Part shown: positions 1-5,040 of the stretch, in pieces | Position numbering within the stretch: position 1 is the first letter of the stretch | How the letters are laid out: the number at the start of each line of letters is the position of its first letter | From: Bacteroidota bacterium | Lineage (GTDB): Bacteria; Bacteroidota; Ignavibacteria; UBA10030 | DNA length: 5,040 nt | Reading direction: 5' to 3' | Assembly: GCA_025455125.1 (NCBI GenBank) | Contig: JALONE010000308.1 | Location: 1 to 5,040, forward strand | Position numbers and translations under genes: made by a program | The notes under the pieces: generated by a model | The model's input: only the letters and a program-made list of their open reading frames with translations | What the model was told of the DNA's origin: nothing | Database searches by the model: none

Positions 1-263
1 AGAGCCGATCTCAAGCCATTCGGGAGCTCGTCGTCACCGTATGCCATGAGTTCAACAATCCACTCGCTGCCGTGAAGATCAGCGCCGACCTTATCGATAA
101 GAATGTTCAGACCGAGGACGAACGGAAACTGATGGACGAGCTCTCGAAGCAGTTCCAGAAGATCGAGTCCGAAATCCGGCGACTCCGCGACCTGAATTTT
201 GAGAAGTTCGACTATCACGGGCGGGACATGATCGGCATCCATTCCGCGCCTCCCAAATCCTGA
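1..263 (+). CDS. Histidine-kinase-like protein, C-terminal H-box (HisKA) segment, 5' end outside window
   Basis: The open frame runs in from the left edge (codons from base 3) and ends at TGA 261-263, giving 86 visible residues. It contains a clear H-box, CHEFNNPLAAV, with the phospho-accepting His at visible residue 15 (codon 45-47), and then a second amphipathic helix (MDELSKQFQKIESEIRRLRDL). These are the two helices of a HisKA dimerisation/phosphotransfer hairpin, and the HEFNNPLA form resembles NtrB-type and hybrid kinases. About 35 residues after the second helix the protein stops, so the usual ATP-binding HATPase_c domain (N, G1 and G2 boxes) is absent. It is either a kinase-like protein ending in a bare H-box, fed by a separate kinase or receiver, or a degraded kinase. 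The upstream sensor or receiver part cannot be seen. A GTG at 72 lies inside the H-box helix and is not a credible start. Confidence 0.75.
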   Translation, partial: SRSQAIRELVVTVCHEFNNPLAAVKISADLIDKNVQTEDERKLMDELSKQFQKIESEIRRLRDLNFEKFDYHGRDMIGIHSAPPKS

Positions 264-290
264 CAGGAATAGCCGTTGCATCTGAGAAGG

Positions 291-359
291 GTTTTGCGTA
301 CTTTGAGTATATTTCAACGGAAACTATTCTGAGATGTCAGGCACCCGAGTACGTAAAAC
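291..359 (+). repeat. Imperfect long-range inverted repeat in the intergenic gap
   Basis: GTTTTGCGTAC at 291-301 is complementary to GTACGTAAAAC at 349-359 with one G-T wobble. The pairing extends two more bases inward (302-303 with 347-348), giving 13 bp around a 43-base loop. A short hairpin (CTGA/TCAG, 329-340) lies inside the loop. There is no T-run after it, so it is not a simple terminator. It may be a 3' UTR fold, an operator pair or the leader of the next gene. The 264-439 gap otherwise holds only the terminator at 403-434 and no credible ORF. An AT-rich TATATT (308-313) could be a -10 element, but I see no matching -35. Confidence 0.35.
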
Positions 360-402
360 GATTTCGTGCAGTAGCGCCGCGAGCTAGAAATTCTCAGCAC
401 CG

Positions 403-434
403 TGTCCCGCCCCCCGAGGCGGGACATTTTTTTT
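403..434 (+). terminator. Rho-independent terminator just before the nif3 start codon
   Basis: TGTCCCGCC (403-411) pairs perfectly with GGCGGGACA (418-426) around a six-base loop, and eight Ts follow (427-434). This is a textbook intrinsic terminator. It would end transcripts of the upstream histidine-kinase-like gene or of a short RNA made in the gap. Its T-run finishes five bases before the ATG at 440, so it could also act as an attenuator for nif3. Confidence 0.85.
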
Positions 435-439
435 CCCAC

Positions 440-1411
440 ATGCAGATCCGCGATATCATCAACATTCTGGAAACGTGGGCACCGCCTTGGACCGCATGGG
501 AACGCGACAACGTCGGTCTCCAGGTTGGCGATGCGAACCGCGCCGTCGACCGGGTGCTGATCGCGCTTGACATCACTCCTCAGGTCATCGAGGAAGCGAC
601 GAGGAAAAAGGCGGGATTGATCATCTCGCACCATCCATTGCTCTTCCGCATGCCCTCCGCGATCCGGGCGGATGATCCGGTGGGACGGCTTGTTCTCCTG
701 CTCGCCGAACGAGGGATCGCGTCGTTCGCCGCCCATACGAACCTTGATTTCGCACCGGACGGCGTCAGTTTCTCGCTCGCACGAACGATCGGGTTGCAGA
801 ACATCCGCTTTCTTTCCCCGCTCGGGGGGCTCATGGCAAAGATCGCGGTGTTCGTCCCCCAGGGGCATGTCGAGTCGGTGCGCGCAGCGATGTCGGATGC
901 GGGGGCGGGGATCATCGGTGAATACTCCTCGTGCTCATTCGAGTCTGCCGGACGCGGAACATTCCGCGGATCGCCGAACTCGAAGCCGTTCATTGGAACG
1001 CCCGGCGAATTGGAGACGGCCGAGGAGGTGCGGCTGGAGATGGTCCTCCCCCGCGCGAAGACATCGGCCGTGGTGCAGGCAATGAGGTCCGCGCATCCGT
1101 ATGACGAGGTTGCGTACGATGTCGTCCATGTCGAGAACCCGACGACGAATGGCGGCATGGGCGCGATAGGAGAGTTGCCCGCCGCGCTCACACCGGAAAC
1201 GTTCCTCCGGCGTGTTGGTCGCGCGCTGCGAACGGCGGGTCTCCGGCACACCAGTTCACCGACGCGAACCATCCGGACCGTCGCTGTCTGTTCGGGAAGC
1301 GGGAGCGACATGCTGCCCGATGCAGTCCGAGCCGGGGCCGATGCGTTCGTGACGGCCGATGTCCGATATCATTCGTCGTCGATGCGGGGCATTTTGAGAC
1401 GGAGAACGTGA
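440..1411 (+). CDS. Nif3/DUF34-family metal-binding protein (YqfO-like, long form), 3' part frameshifted
   Basis: This is a Nif3-like protein, family of B. subtilis YqfO and E. coli YbgI, which form toroidal hexamers with a dinuclear metal site. The biological role of the family is unsettled; some databases call it 'GTP cyclohydrolase 1 type 2 homolog'. The N-terminus matches the family (MQIRDIINILETWAP, then RDNVGLQVGD at residues 22-31). Metal ligands visible are His64-His65 in ISHHPLLF and Asp103 in HTNLDF. Residues about 132-230 form the inserted PII/CutA-like domain of the long form, including GEYSSCSF and HPYDEVAYD (219-227). After DVRYH (307-311) the frame is wrong: twelve unrelated residues lead to TGA 1409-1411. 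The expected C-terminal block with the last metal ligands lies one frame over (see 1372-1533). As read, the protein lacks those ligands and is probably non-functional unless the break is a sequencing or assembly error. There is no Shine-Dalgarno: a terminator sits directly upstream. The ATG is chosen because it matches the family N-terminus. Confidence 0.85.
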   Translation: MQIRDIINILETWAPPWTAWERDNVGLQVGDANRAVDRVLIALDITPQVIEEATRKKAGLIISHHPLLFRMPSAIRADDPVGRLVLLLAERGIASFAAHTNLDFAPDGVSFSLARTIGLQNIRFLSPLGGLMAKIAVFVPQGHVESVRAAMSDAGAGIIGEYSSCSFESAGRGTFRGSPNSKPFIGTPGELETAEEVRLEMVLPRAKTSAVVQAMRSAHPYDEVAYDVVHVENPTTNGGMGAIGELPAALTPETFLRRVGRALRTAGLRHTSSPTRTIRTVAVCSGSGSDMLPDAVRAGADAFVTADVRYHSSSMRGILRRRT

Positions 1412-1533
1412 TCGTCCCTGTGATCGCGTCCCGACTCAAGGACGCCATTCGCGCGCGCGGGACGACGCTTCAGGTTGTCATCAGTCAACAGTCCACTAAT
1501 CCTGTTCGAAGCACGTCGCGTGCTTCCGCGTAA
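1372..1533 (+). pseudogene. Out-of-frame C-terminal end of the Nif3 gene
   Basis: In the frame one base back from the main Nif3 frame, bases 1381-1530 encode DAGHFETENVIVPVIASRLK, then about 30 further residues, including STNPVR near the end, and stop at TAA 1531-1533. This is the conserved Nif3 C-terminus: GHFETE carries the His (codon 1390-1392) and Glu (codon 1402-1404) that complete the dinuclear metal site. It has no start of its own and is the continuation of the gene at 440. Only eight bases (1373-1380) separate the His codon of YH from the Asp codon of DAGH, where family members have about 12-13 residues. The break is therefore best explained by loss of about 30 bases, not a multiple of three, rather than by one missing base. 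The junction lies in TCGTCGTCG (1373-1381). Confidence 0.8.
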
Positions 1534-1540
1534 GCAAGAG

Positions 1541-1549
1541 AAGAAGGAG
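1541..1549 (+). promoter_or_regulatory. Strong ribosome binding site for the zinc-ribbon gene
   Basis: AAGAAGGAG lies six bases before TTG 1556-1558 and eight bases after the Nif3-tail stop codon. It is the best Shine-Dalgarno match in the window and decides the start of the next gene. Confidence 0.75.
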
Positions 1550-1555
1550 TCAGCA

Positions 1556-2215
1556 TTGGAAACCCGTCTGCGCCACTTGTTCGCCCTTCAAAAGGTCGAC
1601 CTGGGACTCAATGAGCTGGAGGAAATGAAAGGCGACCTCCCGTTCACCGTCAAGAAACTGCAGGAATCCCTGGACAGCAAGTTGCATACGAAAGCAGAGC
1701 TCGAACACATGGTCCAGCAAACCATTATTGCCCGGGATGCAACCGACGTGGAGATCCTCGCGCTAAAGGAACGCATCGAGAAGTACAAAGGGCAGCAGTT
1801 CCAGGTAAAGACAAACAAACAATACGACGCGTTGACGCGCGAGATCGAGTTGTCCCAGGTGCGCATCATAAAACTGCAGGCGGAGATGGAAGCGATGGAA
1901 GGAAAGATGACCGTCGCACGAAACGACGCCGAGCAGCTCACGCCGGAGATCACGGAGCTCGAGACGGAACTTGGTGAGAAGATCGTCGCCCGCATCGCGA
2001 AAGCGGATTACCAGATGTACGAGCGCATCCGTAAAGCGAAGGACGGGAGGGCGGTGGTACCGGTGAAACGGAATTCCTGCGGCGGCTGCTTCAACCGTGT
2101 GCCGCCCCAGAAGATCCTCGAGTTGCGCAAGAATGACACGCTCATGACCTGCGAGCGCTGCGGGCGCATTTTGGTCTCTGACGACATCGTCGAGAACTCC
2201 GCCGCAGCGGAATGA
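1556..2215 (+). CDS. Coiled-coil C4-type zinc-ribbon protein (DUF164 / FlgZ-CT398 family)
   Basis: A 219-residue protein with two parts. Residues about 10-160 are a long, charged, heptad-rich helical hairpin. Residues 175-202 form a C4 zinc ribbon, with CGGC (Cys175, Cys178) and CERC (Cys199, Cys202) flanking PPQKILEL. This is the family of H. pylori HP0958 (FlgZ) and Chlamydia CT398 (CdsZ), reported to bind sigma-54 and flagellar or type III secretion parts. In most bacteria the role is unknown, so no specific function is assigned. The start is TTG 1556, giving METRLRHLFALQKVDLGLNE, because AAGAAGGAG sits six bases upstream and the family begins at this point. A longer reading from TTG 1475 would add 27 residues overlapping the Nif3 tail with no ribosome site. 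The stop overlaps the RNase H start by four bases (ATGA), so translation of the two is probably coupled. Confidence 0.9.
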   Translation: METRLRHLFALQKVDLGLNELEEMKGDLPFTVKKLQESLDSKLHTKAELEHMVQQTIIARDATDVEILALKERIEKYKGQQFQVKTNKQYDALTREIELSQVRIIKLQAEMEAMEGKMTVARNDAEQLTPEITELETELGEKIVARIAKADYQMYERIRKAKDGRAVVPVKRNSCGGCFNRVPPQKILELRKNDTLMTCERCGRILVSDDIVENSAAAE

Positions 2216-2667
2216 CCGTCATTGCGCACACAGACGGTGCGTCGCGCGGTAATCCGGGAGAGAGCGGGATCGGCGTGGTCCTCGCGACCGACGCCGGCTC
2301 TGTGCTGGGCACCATCGCCGGCTCGATCGGAACGCACACGAACAACGTCGCGGAGTACACTGCCTTCCTCGAATGTCTGAAGGCGGTCTCTGTGCTTCCC
2401 TGCAAACGGCTCGTCGTTCATTCCGACAGCGAGCTGATGGTCCGTCAAATGAACGGACAGTACAAGATCAAGGATGCGGCATTGAAGCGGCTCGCGGCCC
2501 ACGCGCGGAGCATGATTGCCGAAGCAGGATTCTCAGTGGAATTACGTCACGTGCTTCGCTCGGCGAACGCGGACGCCGACAAGCTCGCGAACGGTGGCAT
2601 CGATTCCCGTTCGCCGGTGCGCATCGCATGGACGGATGCGGCGCACGACCTCATGAGTGTGAAGTGA
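2212..2667 (+). CDS. Type 1 ribonuclease H (RNase HI family)
   Basis: A 151-residue RNase H-fold protein expected to cut the RNA strand of RNA-DNA hybrids with two metal ions in the cytoplasm, for example R-loops or Okazaki primers. All four carboxylates are in place: Asp8 in HTDGASRGNPG, Glu48 in NNVAEYTAF, Asp72 in VHSDSEL, and Asp123 in RSANADADKLAN. The pattern matches the compact RNase HI family without the basic protrusion of E. coli RnhA (like YpeP or the N-terminal domain of Rv2228c), so I do not use the symbol rnhA. The length is normal for that group. The ATG overlaps the zinc-ribbon stop (ATGA) and has no clear Shine-Dalgarno of its own, suggesting translational coupling. rnpB follows with no terminator between, so it may share the transcript. 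Confidence 0.92.
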   Translation: MTVIAHTDGASRGNPGESGIGVVLATDAGSVLGTIAGSIGTHTNNVAEYTAFLECLKAVSVLPCKRLVVHSDSELMVRQMNGQYKIKDAALKRLAAHARSMIAEAGFSVELRHVLRSANADADKLANGGIDSRSPVRIAWTDAAHDLMSVK

Positions 2668-2688
2668 AAGCACCACCGCCTGGACGAC

Positions 2689-3185
2689 CGGACGCGTACG
2701 CGGGTCTGTCAGGCAGCCGTTCCGATGCATCCGCATCGGGAAGGAAAGTCCGAACACCACAGGGCAGGGTGCCCCGCGTAGGTTCGCGGCAACGCGAGCG
2801 AAAGCGGGGGTCGTGCGGGCCACATCCCGCATGAACGGACCGTATCACAGAAAACACACATCCTCCGGTTCCTTCGGGAGCCGGAAGAAACAGGTGAAAA
2901 GGTGGTGTAAGAGACCACCGCGCCGTCAGTGATGACGGCGGTCCCGCAAGGGATCCTGCTCGCGTTCGCGTGGGCAGGACTGAGAAACCCCGCCCGGTGC
3001 AAGACCGCGTATATCCCGCCAGTTCAACGTGCATGCACGTTGAGCCAGAGAGCTGCCCGCTCAATCCCTCACGGGGACGGGAAGGGTAGGTCGCATAAGA
3101 GAAATGGCTGCCTCCCCGACGCTCCGCTTCGGCGGACGGAGGGCAGACAGAATTCGGCTTATCGACAGGCTCGCGTCTGCGTCCG
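2689..3185 (+). ncRNA. rnpB: RNase P RNA, bacterial type A, lacking P18
   Basis: This is the catalytic RNA of RNase P, which removes the 5' leader of tRNA precursors. The conserved blocks appear in order: GGAAAGTCCGAAC (2743-2755, 5' strand of P4), AGGGCAGGGTGCC (2761-2773), GTAAGAGACCACCGC (2907-2921), GGGTAGG (3084-3090, the loop whose GGT binds tRNA CCA), and ACAGAATTCGGCTTAT (3147-3162, 3' strand of P4). Helices I can pair: P1 2689-2710 with 3164-3185; P2 2711-2718 with 3106-3113; P3 2722-2739; a P12-like stem 2864-2885; P13 2922-2939 with a GTGA tetraloop; P14-like 2942-2953 with GCAA; P17 3050-3062, whose GCCC loop can pair with GGGC 2762-2765 (P6). A hairpin near 3124-3135 fits P19. 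P18 is missing. At about 497 bases it is longer than E. coli's 377. The exact ends are uncertain: the uninterrupted P1 spans 2698-3176. ORFs across it on either strand are artefacts. Confidence 0.96.
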
Positions 3186-3193
3186 ATCGTTCG

Positions 3194-3229
3194 CCCGGTT
3201 CCCTCCTCCCCCCATGGAACCGGGTTCTC
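3194..3229 (+). terminator. GC-rich hairpin, probable rnpB terminator
   Basis: CCCGGTTCC (3194-3202) pairs perfectly with GGAACCGGG (3216-3224) around a 13-base pyrimidine-rich loop. The tail is TTCTCCTCCGCTTTC, so the T-run is weak. It begins directly after the pairing partner of the rnpB 5' flank, which fits the end of the rnpB transcript, but some readthrough into recJ is plausible. Confidence 0.55.
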
Positions 3230-3266
3230 CTCCGCTTTCACTCACGGCACATTCGATCCATTTACT

Positions 3267-3270
3267 GGAG
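3267..3270 (+). promoter_or_regulatory. Ribosome binding site deciding the recJ GTG start
   Basis: GGAG lies seven bases upstream of GTG 3278-3280. No better start with a ribosome site exists between the rnpB hairpin and the conserved RecJ N-terminus. I see no convincing promoter in 3230-3266. Confidence 0.6.
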
Positions 3271-3277
3271 TATTGTC

Positions 3278-5008
3278 GTGTCTCCAATCAAAGAATACCG
3301 CTGGACACTCCGCCCCCCCTGGCCCGATCAGGGCATCGTCAAGAGACTCTCGGACGAGTTGACCATCTCTCCCGTGTTGAGCGACATCTTGCTGAGTCGC
3401 GGCATCGACACGTACGAGAAGGCCCGTTCATTCTTCCGCCCGTCACTTGAAGACCTGCATGATCCGTTCCTCATGGACGGGATGACCGTCGCCGTTGAAC
3501 GGGTCGTTCAGGCGCTGCAACGCGACGAGCAGATCACGGTGTACGGGGACTACGACGTCGACGGAACGGATGGAACGGCGATGGTGTGGTCATTCCTGAA
3601 GAGCATCGGAGGTAAGGCCGCATACATCATCCCCGATCGCATGAAGGACGGATATGGTCTGTCCAAAGCGGGTGTCGACCGGGCGATGGAGATGGGAACA
3701 ACGCTCATCATATCGGTGGATTGCGGTATCACCGCCGTCGAGCAGATCGCGTACGCCCGTTCCCTCGGAATCGACACGATCATCTGCGACCACCACGAGC
3801 CGGGGACGGTGCTTCCACACGCTGTCGCCGTGCTGGACACGCTCAAGCCCTCTTGTTCCTATCCCTTCAAGGCATTATGCGGATGCGGCGTTGCCTACAA
3901 ATTTGTCCAAGCGCTGGCGAGTTCCGACCACATTGCAGGAAAACTTGGTGATCAGGCCGACCGACGACTCTCACAGTATCTCCAATATGTGACGCTGGCG
4001 ACCACGGCGGACATCGTCCCGTTAAGCGGCGAGAACCGGACGCTGGTGAAGCTCGGTCTGGACCTCATCAACTTCGATCCGCTCCCCGGAATTCGGGCAC
4101 TGGTTGAGACCTCGGGTTTCCGCCGCGACAAGATCAGCGCAGGGCAGATCGTGTTCGTGCTCGCACCGCGAATCAACGCTGTCGGCCGCTTGGGCGACGC
4201 CGGTCGTGCAGTGCAGCTGCTCACGGCCGAATCGTACGAACGGGCGCTCGAGCTTGCGCGCGTGATGGAAGACGAGAACTCCCAACGGCGCAAGATCGAT
4301 GAGGAAACATTCACGCAGGCCCAACGCATCGTTGAAGAACTGCTCGATGCGGACAACGACAGCGCCATTATCCTGCATCAGGAGTCGTGGCATCCCGGTG
4401 TGATCGGGATCGTCGCTTCAAGGCTCGTCGAGCGCTATTATCGGCCGACCATTCTCATGACCACGGTGGACGGCGTCGCAAAAGGGTCTGCCCGAAGTGT
4501 CAGCGGGTTCAACATTTATGAGGCGCTCCGCCGCTGCGAGGACAAAGTCATTCAATTTGGCGGACACAAGTACGCCGCGGGGCTCACGGTGGAGGTCGAT
4601 CGGGTTGACGAGTTTCGCGAGGCATTCAAGCAGGTGGCGAACGAGCTGCTGACCGAAGAATTGCGCACTCCGGAGATCCGCATTGACGCGGAGTTGCAGT
4701 TGGCAGACCTGACGCCAAAATTCGTGCGCGTACTCAGTCAGTTCGCCCCGTTCGGCCCGGATAACATGCGACCGGTGTTCGCTGTTCGCAACGTCGAAGT
4801 GATGGGACAACCGCGCATCGTCGGGCGGAACCATTTACGGTTCAAGGTGCGAAACAACGGGTACGTTGTGGATGCGATCGGGTTCAATCTTGGGGATCTG
4901 ATGCCGCGTGTGCGCCAGGGTGCACGCGTGGATCTTGCCTTTTCGCTTGACGAAGGAGAATTCGCGGGCGAAACAGTGCTGCAACTGAAGGTGAGGGACA
5001 TCAAGTAG
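3278..5008 (+). CDS. recJ: Single-stranded-DNA-specific 5'-3' exonuclease RecJ
   Basis: A 576-residue DHH-family exonuclease that degrades ssDNA 5' to 3' with divalent metal in recombination and repair (RecF-type resection, mismatch and base excision repair). Motifs run in order: YGDYDVDG (residues 89-96); IPDRMKDGYGLS; SVDCGIT with Asp148; the DHH motif as CDHHEPG (Asp171-His172-His173); LCGCGVAYK; APRINAVGR (296-304); then the DHHA1 part with GSARS and GGHKYAAG (428-435); and a C-terminal OB-fold region from about 460 to the end, with FAPFGPDN. The length is close to E. coli RecJ (577), so the gene is complete. The start is GTG 3278, giving MSPIKEYRW. Reading back to ATG 3104 would add 58 residues that lie mostly inside rnpB. 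One local oddity is GTDGTA after DVDG, where most relatives I recall have Thr or Ser in place of Asp98. Confidence 0.96.
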   Translation: MSPIKEYRWTLRPPWPDQGIVKRLSDELTISPVLSDILLSRGIDTYEKARSFFRPSLEDLHDPFLMDGMTVAVERVVQALQRDEQITVYGDYDVDGTDGTAMVWSFLKSIGGKAAYIIPDRMKDGYGLSKAGVDRAMEMGTTLIISVDCGITAVEQIAYARSLGIDTIICDHHEPGTVLPHAVAVLDTLKPSCSYPFKALCGCGVAYKFVQALASSDHIAGKLGDQADRRLSQYLQYVTLATTADIVPLSGENRTLVKLGLDLINFDPLPGIRALVETSGFRRDKISAGQIVFVLAPRINAVGRLGDAGRAVQLLTAESYERALELARVMEDENSQRRKIDEETFTQAQRIVEELLDADNDSAIILHQESWHPGVIGIVASRLVERYYRPTILMTTVDGVAKGSARSVSGFNIYEALRRCEDKVIQFGGHKYAAGLTVEVDRVDEFREAFKQVANELLTEELRTPEIRIDAELQLADLTPKFVRVLSQFAPFGPDNMRPVFAVRNVEVMGQPRIVGRNHLRFKVRNNGYVVDAIGFNLGDLMPRVRQGARVDLAFSLDEGEFAGETVLQLKVRDIK

Positions 5009-5040
5009 GATTGTGGATTGCGGATTGTGGATTGTGGATT
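5008..5040 (+). repeat. Heptanucleotide tandem repeat (GGATTGT) starting at the recJ stop
   Basis: Units of seven bases run without a gap: GGATTGT 5008-5014, GGATTGC 5015-5021, GGATTGT 5022-5028, GGATTGT 5029-5035, then GGATT to the window edge. The first G is the last base of the recJ TAG. Only one base in 33 deviates. The array continues beyond the window, so its full length and what follows are unknown. Confidence 0.9.

Noticed and set aside
294..313. Promoter from TTGCGT (294-299) and TATATT (308-313)
   Set aside because: The spacing is only eight bases, far from the usual 17, and no alternative -35 fits.
314..868. 184-residue ORF on the minus strand
   Set aside because: It covers the terminator and the conserved Nif3 N-terminus on the other strand, shows no recognisable motif, and is a by-product of GC-rich coding sequence.
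580..1311. 243-residue minus-strand ORF antisense to Nif3
   Set aside because: It mirrors the Nif3 coding frame, has a biased composition rich in Ser, Arg and Pro, and has no family features. The plus-strand Nif3 reading is unambiguous.
1475..1555. Longer N-terminus for the zinc-ribbon protein from TTG 1475
   Set aside because: It overlaps the out-of-frame Nif3 tail, has no ribosome binding site and does not resemble the family. TTG 1556 has a strong Shine-Dalgarno.
2651..3241. 196-residue minus-strand ORF and several other ORFs across 2651-3241
   Set aside because: The region is the RNase P RNA gene, and its conserved core sequences explain it fully.
3104..3277. 58-residue N-terminal extension of RecJ from ATG 3104
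   Set aside because: It lies mostly inside rnpB and its hairpin. The RecJ family begins near MSPIKEYRW, and GTG 3278 has a GGAG site at good spacing.
5008..5040. CRISPR or attachment-site interpretation of the terminal repeat
   Set aside because: The units are seven bases with no spacers, so it is a simple tandem repeat.

Overview
The window is a stretch of bacterial housekeeping genes, all on the + strand, GC-rich and densely packed. In order it holds: the 3' end of a histidine-kinase-like gene; a roughly 175-base gap ending in a strong intrinsic terminator; a Nif3/DUF34 gene with a broken 3' part; a coiled-coil C4 zinc-ribbon protein; a type 1 RNase H; the RNase P RNA (rnpB); a GC-rich hairpin; recJ; and the start of a 7-base tandem repeat at the right edge.

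Organism: the gene content is broadly bacterial. The RNase P RNA is of the ancestral A type but has no room for helix P18 between the tRNA-CCA-binding GGGTAGG motif and the 3' strand of P2. I recall loss of P18 as a feature of green sulfur bacteria (Chlorobi). Together with the GC-rich style and the intergenic heptamer repeat, this suggests the Chlorobi/Ignavibacteria side of the Bacteroidota (FCB) group. That placement is an inference, not a firm identification.

Layout and expression: the histidine-kinase-like gene ends at 263 and has no ATPase domain after its H-box. The 264-439 gap holds a long imperfect inverted repeat (291-359) and a terminator whose T-run stops five bases before the nif3 start codon. 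Nif3, the zinc-ribbon protein and RNase H look like one operon: 22 bases separate the out-of-frame Nif3 tail from the zinc-ribbon TTG start, and the zinc-ribbon stop overlaps the RNase H ATG. rnpB begins about 20 bases after the RNase H stop with no terminator between, and its two ends can pair in a stem of about 30 bp. A hairpin follows directly, then recJ with its own GGAG ribosome binding site and a GTG start.

Function: RNase H (RNA of RNA-DNA hybrids), RNase P RNA (tRNA 5' maturation) and RecJ (5'-3' ssDNA exonuclease) make a nucleic-acid processing neighbourhood. I see no new defence or mobile system. The points most worth a second look are the frame-breaking deletion in nif3, the P18-less but otherwise enlarged RNase P RNA with its long closing stem, the terminator touching the nif3 start, and the H-box protein without a kinase domain.
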